This document shows positions 55,470-64,000 of a stretch of DNA of 64,000 bases, piece after piece. The DNA is taken from NCBI GenBank assembly GCA_036346225.1, contig JARFIW010001104.1, forward strand, positions 8,024,001-8,088,000. The letters run 5' to 3'. Position numbers and translations under genes: made by a program. Origin of the DNA: Platerodrilus igneus. Its lineage: Eukaryota > Arthropoda > Insecta > Coleoptera > Lycidae. Under the pieces are notes generated by a model. That model saw only the letters and a program-made list of their open reading frames with translations. It was not told the DNA's origin and did not search any database. Each line of letters starts with the position of its first letter. Position 1 is the first letter of the stretch.

Positions 55470-57155
55470 TGCATAATTTGCCATTTAGTTCTGAGTAGTG
55501 ATGCAATGCGACCTGGACGATTGGAACGCCATTTGACTACAAATCATGCTGCCCTGACGGACAAACCTACTGAATTTTTTGTTTCTAAGAAAAGTTGCCT
55601 TAAGCGAATGAAACTTGATTCCAGTGGAAGTTTTCGAATGGAAAATGAAAAGGCCGTTGAGGCTTCTTACAAAATTGCCTTGTTGATAGACAAGAAACCC
55701 CACACAATCGGTGAGTCACTGATAAAACCTTGTTTGCTTACTGCTTGTACTACTGTGCTCGGTGAAGACAGCTACAATAAAGTTGCCAAAATTGCTTTAT
55801 CAAACGATACGGTCAAACGTAGAATTGATGACATGGCAATTGATTTGCAAAATCAATTGGTGCAAAAGCTAAAGAATTCCCCATTGTTTGCATTGCAGTG
55901 CGATGAAACAACAGACATTTCAAAACAAGCGCAGTTGTTGTTTTACTGTAGATATATAGATATCGATGAATAGAAATTTCTTGGAGAAATGCTGTTTTCA
56001 AAAATCTTGAAACAACAAGTCAACAACTAAGGCAGTCGATAGATTTTCCGCTCTTCAAACATTTTTAGAAGCTAATGACCTTCCCTGGGAGAGAGTTATT
56101 AGAATATGTACTGATGAAGCTCAAGCGATGACAGGATGTCGATCAGGATTTATTGAATTGGCTAAGAAAAAGAACCATAAAATAATTGGATCCCATTGTG
56201 TCATCCACAGACTCTCCCTGAATCATTCAACATTGCTTTGAACTTACCAGTTAAAGTAGTTAATCATATCAAATCCGGTGCTTAGAACACCAGACTTTTT
56301 CGGATGTTGTGCCAAAAACTGAACAGTGATCAAGAAACACTTCTTTTACACCGAAGTTCGTTGGTTGTCCAAAGGTAATATGCTTACAAGATTGTTCAAC
56401 TTAAAATCAGAAGTTGAAATTTTTTTTGATGAGTTCAAATGAAGAACTGTACAAGAAACTTACAGATGACAAATTTATCTCCTACCTGGCATATTTGTCA
56501 GACTTTTTCAAAATAATAAATCTTCTGAACCCAAAGCTACAGGATCAGAAAAGTACTTTGAAGAACTATGATTTAATTAAGAGTTTTGTTGAGCAGATGG
56601 CTCTTTGGCAACGCCGCCTTCAGAATTTGCAGCCGAACTTTTCTTCCAACCTCCTCGATGATATCCAAAGTCTTCCAAAAGACCTAGTAAATGAAATGAA
56701 GGAGCTCATATCTGAGCATTTGGTATCTCTGAAGAACAAAATCGGAGTCTATTTCCCAGATATAAGCTCAGAAAACTGGGAATTCAAGTTAACAAGAGAC
56801 CCGTTTAAAATCAATGTTGATGACTTCCTGATCATATTCAAGAACAAGCAATTGACTTGCAATGTGATTCCACAGCTAAAGTGGATTTCCCAAACATGTA
56901 TCTCGAAGACGTCTGGCTCCTATATCTTCCCGTTTTCCCAGAAGCAGCAATGGAAGCAGCCAAGTTGCTTGTACGATTTTCATCTACTTATCTATCCGAG
57001 TCAGGATTTTCAGCCTTGGCTAATATAAAATATAAATATTGAACCAGAATAGATGTGGAAGGTGGCCTGCAGTGTTCTTGGTCAAAATTGCAACCAAACA
57101 TACAAAAAATGACGAGAAACAGTGGCTGCCCACACACTAGTACTACAAAATTATA
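55470..57155 (+). pseudogene. ZBED5-like hAT transposase
   Basis: A BED zinc finger (CIICHLVLSSDAMRPGRLER, HLTTNH; 55470-55550) is followed by PTEFFVSKKS, then LFALQCDETTDISKQAQLLF (first catalytic Asp, ~55895) and a stop at 55972. ICTDEAQAMTGCRSGFIEL (~56105) holds the second Asp region and HCVIHRLSLN (~56195) follows. VRWLSKGNMLTRLFNL, the long helical part (open 56414-57028), and the end STYLSESGFSALANIK (56985-57030) complete the family order. At least five shifts or stops. No start codon is visible upstream of the BED finger. Confidence 0.85.
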
Positions 57156-57224
57156 ATGGTTACATTATTGACGTTTTGTTGTAAACTTTTCGATGATTTG
57201 TGTAAATAAAATTTTTTTTAAACA

Positions 57225-58357
57225 AATCATCATTTTGTTTTTGACTATACTTAAGGTTGGTTTGACGCAGCTCTAACTTCTTTTCTATTCTGTGCTAATC
57301 TAAAAAGTTCTACATACCCTTCGTAACCTAAATTTCTAATAATTTGACTAATATAGCTTGATCCACGTCTTCCTATACTCTTCTATCTTTTACCTATCTA
57401 CCTGTCTCTACATGGATATTAGCAACCTGATGGTTGTCAAAGAACTCCAACATGTTCACATGATAACCATTTATAAGGAAATGAAATATTACCTGGTTAT
57501 TCCTTCCAAAAAGGAAAAGTTTTAAATTATATTTTAAGGTAAGGCTTAAGCAACGAATCGCTACCAACATGCCAGCTAACTAATTGTGAGTTATGGTGAC
57601 ATTTAGTTAACTGATTTTTATATATCTATTTTTTCTTTGTTTGCTTTCGAACTTACTTAAGGTCGGTTTGACACAGCTCTAAATTCTTTTCTATTCTGAG
57701 CTAGTCTAAAAAGGTCTACATACCCTTCACAACCTAAATCTCTAATAATTTGACTAATATAGCTTTGTCTAGGTCTTTCTAGTCTATTTTTATTTGGTAG
57801 TCTATAATCTAATACCTTACTACTTAGTCCCTCATGTCTTAAGTGGTGCCCTATCATTCTATCTCTCCTGACCTTTAATTGTTTCCATATTCAGGGTTCC
57901 TCACACATCCTTCCATAAACTTCCTCATTTGTTACTCTATCTGTCCAGCTAATTTTTAACATTCTCCTATAACACCAAGTTTCAAAAGCTTCTATCTTTT
58001 TCATATCTACCTCTTTAATTGTCCAAGTTTCACTACCGTATAATAGAACGCTCCATACGTACGACTTTAAGAAACTTTTTCTATTATCTAAACTAATACT
58101 GTTAGCTATTAGTAAATCTTTATTTTTTTATAAAGATTTTTCTAGCTTGATATATTCTAGCTACTATATCCCTTCTGCTACGTTCGTCTTTTATAATTAT
58201 ACTGCCTAAATAGCAAAATTCATCTACCTCCTCTAACTCGGTATTACCTATTTTTAGTTTTGGTTTAGAACTAGGCTCTAACTCACTTGTCATTATCTTT
58301 GTCTTTCCTGAGTTAATTATCATACTATAGTTACTCTGCATACGTCTGCATGACATA
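57225..58357 (-). pseudogene. LINE-1 3' half: thumb, C-terminus, unit S, tail
   Basis: On the minus strand, MIINSGKTKIMTSELEPSSK, KIGNTELEEVDEFCYLGS (58320-58180) is the thumb. IEAFETWCYRRMLKIS-like sequence lies near 57960, and GHHLRHEGLSSKVLDY, SYISQIIRDLGCEGYVDLFR (57850-57700) ends ORF2. An A-rich join, unit S head (57613 to ~57405) and a second tail with NLGYEGYVELFRLAQNRKEV follow, then (ATG)n near 57225. It is the 3' continuation of 60.0-62.5 kb. Confidence 0.8.
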
Positions 58358-58722
58358 GCTCACAATTAGTTAGCGGTCTGGCATGTTGGCAGCGATTAGT
58401 TGCTTAAATCTTACCATAACATATAATTTAATACTTTTCCTTTTTGGAGGGAATAAGCAGGTATTATTTCATTTCTTTATAAAGGGGAATCATGTAAACA
58501 TGTTGGAGTTTTTTAACAACCATCAGGTTGCTAATATCTAAGTAGAGCCAGGTAGATAAGAAAAAGAGTATAAGGAAGACCTAGACCAAGCCATATTAGT
58601 CAAATTATTAGAAATTTAGGTTGTGGAGGGTAGGTACAACATTTTAGATTAGCACAGAATATAAAAGAAGTTAGAACTGCGTCAAACCGGACTTAAGTAA
58701 GGTCGAAAACAAAATGGTGATG
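58358..58722 (+). repeat. Unit S plus LINE-1 tail, third copy, inverted
   Basis: Same order as the 3' end of the neighbouring LINE-1 but on the + strand: head CTCACAATTAGTTAGC, GGCATGTTGGCAGCGATTAG, then CATGTTGGAG, CCATCAGGTTGCTAATATC, then the duplicated ORF2 end, GCGTCAAACC and GGTGATGA. With 57225-57613 it forms an inverted pair about 750 bp apart. Confidence 0.75.
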
Positions 58723-60010
58723 AATTTGTTATGGTATTCCGCGCAAACACAAAAGAAAACAGTAAAAGTAAGTAAAGAAATCGTTTACGCCGAATACCGC
58801 AACAGAACGGGGACCAAATGATGGAATTCGGGCTAGCTCAAAAACGTCGTATAGGGGCGTGGGTGAAATAGAAAGAACACATTGGAAACCTCTGTAAAAC
58901 TATATTGTTAACATCTAATATCAAAAAAACTATTTATAAAACAATAAAATAAATAATTTGCGTAATCGCTTGTTACGTGCTAGTAAACAAAGTGTCATAA
59001 GCATATAAAATTGGTAAACAAAATAAATATAACATCTTATAATCTAAATACTTACTTATTGGTTCACCTTAAATACATACAAAAGAAAATAAGACATAAA
59101 CTATACAGTACTTCAGGTAAAGAAATATACATAAGTTATCTGTACATGCTGTTTTGTGAAGTGCACCTCCTCAAGAAATAGTATAACCTTAAAATTAGAC
59201 ACCCTAACTTAAATTAATCAAATATTAATCTACTTTTAAATTGATGCGTAAGTTCTTTTCGTTAATGTGTATACAAAAAGACAAAAGAAACAGTAAAACG
59301 GACTCTAACACAAACTAGTTGGCTTCGTATCATGTTGTGGATGGAAAAATGCGACTGCATTTCTTTATTGGCTGCATGCTGGAACCACTAACACAACTCA
59401 TGCTAACACCGAAAGCATTTTAGTAGCGCGACTTTACTACATGTATCTTCGGTAAGAAATCTTTCAAAGCACGGTCTCTATTTTATAATGACAAAATCAT
59501 GTTTGGGGTAATGTATTTGGCTTTCAAACATATCACCGAAGGACCAAGTTTGCAGAATTCCTAGACAACAGCTGCCGAAATATAAACTGTAACAGCTTGC
59601 CAACAAGCAGATAACGCAATTATCAAAGGATTTTTTAGACAAAAGAAAATAATCTTGTTACTTTATAACATCTTAACAGCTGCAGAATACCAGATAAGAA
59701 GTCCATTGTAAGCAGATGTAGGCAGGTGGTAAGTGGTCTTATCTTTTAGAAGAAAGCTGTGCATTTACATGCAGCTTTTAAAATGTAATCACAGCAGATG
59801 CTAGGAAATATTGCAACTACTTTGTAACATAATGTTTCCTAAGCAGCTGTTTGATTTTATAAGGGAAACTTTTAGACAAAGTAATTACTTGAGAAATTTT
59901 ATAAAATAACACTAATTCAAATAGCGGGAAATCGAGCATGTTGAGAAATTTTAGGGCGTTATAAAAATGAAAGCAAAAAAATTACTTGCAGGGGTTTTGA
60001 ACGTAACAAG
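58723..60010. other. Unassigned segment splitting LINE-1
   Basis: AT-rich, with no coding or element signature. It separates the two LINE-1 halves together with the inverted unit S. GTTACTCTG occurs at both LINE-1 break points (58330 and 60011), suggesting a short duplication around the inserted or rearranged segment. Confidence 0.45.
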
Positions 60011-62510
60011 TTACTCTGTAATATCTCATCTAAAATATTTTAAAACTCTCCAACTTTTTTCTAGACTCTGCTATAATGGCAATGTCATCTACAAAACGTA
60101 ACATGTCTATTTTCTGTTCCTGTACACTAATACCTATCTCTTTTCTCTCTCTAGCTAAGTTTAAAGCTTCCTCAATATAAAAATAAAAAATCAAGGGAGA
60201 TAGCATATAGCCATGTCTAACACCATTTCTAATCTTAGCTTCCTTTTCTATTTCATCAGATCTAATTACTACGCTTTGGTTTTTATATAGACTGTAAATC
60301 ATTTTTCTATCCCTATGAGAGATTCCTATTTATCGGAAAACTCTGAACATAACAATCCAATTAACCCTATCAAATGCTTTTTCTAAATCTACAAACGCAA
60401 AATGAATCTTTCTATTTTTTTGTAATCTTTCTTCGATAATTATCCTAATCATTAGTATCGGTTCTCTAGTCCCTCTGTCTTTAACCAAAACAATATTGGA
60501 CTAAGCCTATATAATTCTCAGTCAAGCCTTCTACTCTATTTTTAATTATTATTGTTAGTATTTTTGAAACATCGGAAGTTAAACTAACCGTTCTAAAATT
60601 CTCACACCTATCAGCTCCTGACCTTTTTGGGATTGGGATAATAATATTTTTTTCGACATCTATTGGGACCTCATCTGTGTCATATATTACTTTTACTAGT
60701 TCATGTAATCTATCCAAAGTTTGCTGACTTTCATATTTTATTAATTCTAAGGGTATATATCGTCTATCCCCGGCGCTTTATTTAGTTTAAGATCCCTACC
60801 TGCTCTATCAAATTCCTCTCTTAATATTGAGAACCCTATTTCTACATCCTCTTCTTGGTCGTTCTCTAACTCATCCATATCGTCTTCCTTATGTAAATCT
60901 TCTAAATATTTTTTCCATCTATCTACTACTTCGACTTTATTTATTAGAAGCTCATTATTCTCGTCTTTAATACCATTATATTTTTTCCTATCTTCCCCGA
61001 AAAACTTTTTAACTGCCATGTAAGCTCTGTCTCTCTTATCTACTTTCAAATCATCTTGTATTCCCTTACAATTCTCCTCCATCTATTTATTTCTAGCTTT
61101 TCTACACTCTTGTACTATCTTATTTCTAACTCTATTATATTTTTGCTTGCTTTCACTATCCAATTCTCTGAAAGGTTTAAGCTTTCTTCTATTCTCTATT
61201 AAATCTAATATCTCCTTTGTTACCCAGGGTTTTCTCGCTTCTACTTTTTTCTTACCTATAGTCAGTGTTGCACTATCACGTACAGCGCTTTTTATTTCTT
61301 TCCATCTATTTTCTACGTTCCCTCCTATAGCTATCTCTCTGATCTTATTATATAATACTTATTTATATTCCTCTTTTACCTTACTATCCTTAAGCTTACC
61401 CAGATCCCATCGCTCTTTTTTAGCCTTTTTTCAATTTTTTGAATTTTAGATTACACTTCATTTTAACTAAGTTATGATCGCTATCTATGTCAGCTCCTGG
61501 ATAACTAAGACAGTTTTTAATTTGGTTTCTAAATCTTTGTTTAACCAAAATATAATCTATTTGGTATCTAGCCGTATCACCTGGCGCTTTCCAGGTATAT
61601 CTTCTTTTAACATGTTGTTCGAATGGAGTGTTTACAGTTACTAATCTATATTTCTGGCAAAACTCAACTAATCTTTCTTCTCTATCATTTCGTCTACCAA
61701 TACCCAAATCTTCCTACCATTTTTCCCTCACTACCTTCTCTCACTGACGCATTAAAATCGCCCATAACTATTCAATTCTCATCTCGCTTTACTTTTCTCA
61801 CTATACTATTTATATCCTCGTATACCTTTTCTGCTTTCTCGTCCTCGTAGTGAGTAGCTGGCATGTAAACCTGTACTAAAACAGTGTCCGTAGGTTTCAT
61901 ACTCAATCTAACCATAATTATTCTATCACTAAATTGTAAGTACTCTTTAACTTTACGTCCTAATCTTTTATCTAACACTATTTCTACCCCTGCCTGTCCA
62001 TTAGTTGTAGAAGTTGTAATTATTCTATAATTATCTTTCCAAAAGTCATTACTATCTGGCCATCTCACCTCACTAATACCTAAAATGTCCAGTTTTCCTT
62101 TTCTCATTTCGACTAATAAATTCGTTAACTTATCTACTCTAACTAATGACCTTACATTCCAAGGCCCAATCACTAATTCGAATCGTTGTTTTAAATTCTT
62201 ACGATGACGAGCCCCAAGTACCCCCTTCTGGAGATCCGAATGTGGTGGTATTTTACCTCCGGACAAGAATTTTACTTGTGAGCTCACTATCATACATATT
62301 TTGTGTTCTAGGCCACGCATACCTGGGAAATATTGTGGTAGGTTCCCATATGTTTCCACAACGCAGTTTTTAAAGATTTTAGCAAAAAACCTATCTGTCA
62401 CGGCCAACTCCCAACAACCTTGTAAATTATTGAGGATCGCCCGCGACCAACCGACCCTCCTCCAATATCTTTTAGCCAGCAAGGCTGCCGGCCCTTGCTA
62501 CGCCTTTTAA
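60011..62510 (-). pseudogene. LINE-1 (RTE-like) 5' UTR, endonuclease and RT
   Basis: The best LINE-1 copy. On the minus strand, 62482-61772 has NVRSLVRVDKLTNLLVEMRK, ILGISEVRWPDSNDFWKDNY and VLVQVYMPATHYEDEKAEKV. 61707-61420 has RYTWKAPGDTARYQIDYILV and GADIDSDHNLVKMKCNL with the SDH motif of APE endonucleases. 61082-60747 is the linker to RT (EDRKKYNGIKDENNELLINK). 60717-60481 and 60302-60030 are RT, including FVDDIAIIAES, the active site with both Asp kept. Stops separate these frames. The 5' end reaches about 62510. Confidence 0.85.
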
Positions 62511-62764
62511 TCGCCTTTTACGATAAGCAGGCTTACTATAGGAGTATTCCTTGTCCCCTACTATATGGACCTGAACAAATATGATTTTCTATTTCTTACC
62601 AGAGTATGTCTAGCTTAAGTTCAGTCATTTTATCCAAACTTAATGTAAGTAAAATTATCATATAGAAATCTAAATTAAATTCTTCCATAAAGGGTGGCAT
62701 GACCTCACACCAAAGTATGAAGAGGGGCTCAGAACCTGAAAGGTTCAGAACCCCTGTTTTATAC

Positions 62765-63640
62765 TATGAGCTGATATTGACCGGGAACTAACTATTTGAT
62801 AGTTCCAGTTACATAACGCTTTCATACATTCGTTTTATTTTTGCAATTTGCATTACGGATTATCTTATTCACGGTCATTTCTATTTTAAACTTTTGTTGA
62901 AAGTTCAAATAAAGATAGGTTCGCCGTCATAGTTGTTGCAGTCTAACTATAAATAAATGAATCATGTTAACGTTGCTAATCTCATAAACAAGTTTATAGA
63001 TTTCTAACAACTGCGGAAATAGCTCAGAAAACATATAAGTAAATACTAATATTAGTTAACACAAGCGAAAATATGTAAGCTCCCGATAAAATCAAACCCC
63101 TTCTAATTTGTCCATGAGAGGTTTTGAGTTGTGATTACAAATTTCACTAACAGCGTACTTTTCCACTTATCAAACAAATAATAAAAATCGTTAAATTACT
63201 TATGAAGTAATTAGTTTAAGTGTGTAATTTCAGTATTGCCCAGGGGGTTTCCCAAAGCGCTCTAATAACTTTGGCCCTGCGTTATAAAATCAACATTGTT
63301 TACAATGGAAATTTCACTTTCGCTTCGTCTCTCTCTCTTTGTCTCATACTGTTTTATGGGGGCAGACATGTCTATGGAATTTATTATCGACTAACACAAA
63401 CATAAAATATTCATTTTAAATGTAGCAATTCAGATCGTGACCTAATGTGCGCGGTCAGCAAAACGACCTGTTGCACTCGTTTCAACGCCCACAAATCCGA
63501 TACTTTATACGTGGCCTTTATGCCTTAATAATTAATATTTGAAATAATATGAGTGGGAACGACGCTAACTTTGCAGAACAAAGCACGATAGACACCGATG
63601 TTATAATGTCAACGTAAGCCTAACACTGTAATCGCGGGCA
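62765..63640. other. Unassigned DNA upstream of the host gene
   Basis: No element recognised after the hAT's right target duplication. The + frame at 63220-63405 has no support. CpG becomes more frequent toward the right. Confidence 0.45.
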
Positions 63641-63654
63641 TTTACCGGTTCAGT

Positions 63655-63680
63655 TCAGGGTTCAGTATTCAGTACTCGTG
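63655..63680 (+). promoter_or_regulatory. Candidate initiator region of the right-edge gene
   Basis: Two TCAGT arthropod initiator-like strings (63662 and 63669) are followed by ACTCGTGCG, about 245 bp before the ATG. No TATA box is visible at the usual distance. This is a weak, motif-only call. Confidence 0.25.
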
Positions 63681-63912
63681 CGCTGTGAGTCATAGCCCTT
63701 CTTATTACAATAAAAATTGACAGGACGTCTTTTCTTGATGTCGCTGTCGTTGTCGTTGCCATTCGCGCTTGTTTATTAATTGTTTAGAATTGTTTCGTGT
63801 AGTCGAGGAGAAACCAGGTGCGTGTTTAAATACGTGTGCAATACGCGTCTGAGTTGCGTTAAAATCGTTAACCGAACTAGAACTGAAAACGCGTACGAAT
63901 TTACTTTTTAAA

Positions 63913-64000
63913 ATGATGTTCAAAATCGTAACCGTTATTTTCGTTATCGTTAACACGATCCTCTGCCAAGAATTTAATACAAGTTTGCCAGATTCCCAAA
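63913..64000 (+). CDS. 5' end of a secreted-protein gene, runs off the window
   Basis: AAAATGATG opens a frame to the last base: MMFKIVTVIFVIVNTILCQ, then EFNTSLPDSQ. Lys followed by about 13 hydrophobic residues and a polar ALC-Q-like end is a typical signal peptide, with likely cleavage near C-Q. The following residues are those of a mature N-terminus, but the family cannot be told from ten residues. The upstream 250 bp is CpG-richer than the transposon-filled rest. No homologous element was seen. It is probably a host gene's first coding exon. Confidence 0.5.
   Translation, partial: MMFKIVTVIFVIVNTILCQEFNTSLPDSQ

Larger units (their letters stand above)
55005..62764 (+). mobile_element. 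ZBED5-like (Buster-type) hAT, 7.7 kb with nested LINE-1
   Basis: TTTTATAC at 55005-55012 is repeated exactly at 62757-62764, the 8-bp duplication of hAT elements. Ends are TAACGGTTCTCAACCCC on the left and the inverse of CAGGGGTTCTGAACC on the right (62756). The transposase occupies 55470-57155. The rest is mostly inserted LINE-1 (57225-62510). About 250 bp of the 3' end (62511-62756) remain. Confidence 0.9.

Noticed and set aside
59990..60010. CAGGGGTTTTGAAC resembling a hAT end
   Set aside because: Similar to the ZBED5-like hAT terminus, but no partner end or duplication was found; probably chance.
62400..62520. HDV-like ribozyme at the LINE-1 5' end (GGGCCGGCAGCC region)
   Set aside because: A small hairpin is visible, but the double-pseudoknot pairing could not be built by eye; worth a covariance search only.

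Overview
The window is eukaryotic, AT-rich, and almost entirely made of decayed transposable elements. The families point to an arthropod, most likely an insect: two related RTE-like LINEs, Ty3/Gypsy and BEL/Pao LTR elements, a Penelope-like element, mariner, several hATs (ZMYM1-like and ZBED5-like), a Polinton/Maverick remnant, a TTAA-flanked MITE, foldback elements and a tRNA-derived SINE. I cannot name the order or species. No bacterial-type operon, rRNA, true tRNA gene or CRISPR array is visible.

Layout. 1-8 kb: a foldback MITE beside a mariner remnant, then a + strand Gypsy element (3026-7930) with a SINE in its protease region. 8.7-14.8 kb: minus-strand LINE-1 pieces split around a rearranged Penelope-like element; the LINE-1 3' end carries a TTAA MITE. 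15.6-17.7 kb: a 2 kb foldback element with a 9-bp target duplication. 17.7-22.5 kb: a minus-strand Gypsy element of the same family, with two SINEs in its integrase region. 24-28 kb: a second mariner fragment, a Jockey/R1-like 3' end, and a non-autonomous hAT with mirrored minisatellites and a solo-LTR candidate. 28.6-32.7 kb: a 4.2 kb Polinton deletion derivative. 33.7-35.5 kb: a BEL/Pao pol fragment between direct repeats.

36.2-43.1 kb: a ZMYM1-like hAT transposase cut in two by a 4.4 kb composite LINE-2. 43.6-47.6 kb: SINEs, a LINE-2 5' fragment and a short satellite array hosting a SINE cluster. 48.9-51.1 kb: paired (TA)n/hairpin modules. 51.1-54.8 kb: LINE-2 pieces, one headed by the same foreign 5' segment (unit T) found in the 37-38 kb composite. 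55.0-62.8 kb: one ZBED5-like hAT with an exact 8-bp target duplication, swollen by nested LINE-1. The right edge (63.9 kb) holds the only convincing host gene start, a secreted protein whose first exon runs off the window.

The elements do not work together as a pathway. The value lies in the nesting order, which target duplications and restored reading make readable, and in two cases where a LINE 3' end is fused end to end with a foreign head plus a second LINE tail (units S and T). Every transposase or polymerase reading frame seen is broken or truncated, so all protein-coding elements here are probably dead. LINE-1, LINE-2, unit S and unit T are names local to this report.
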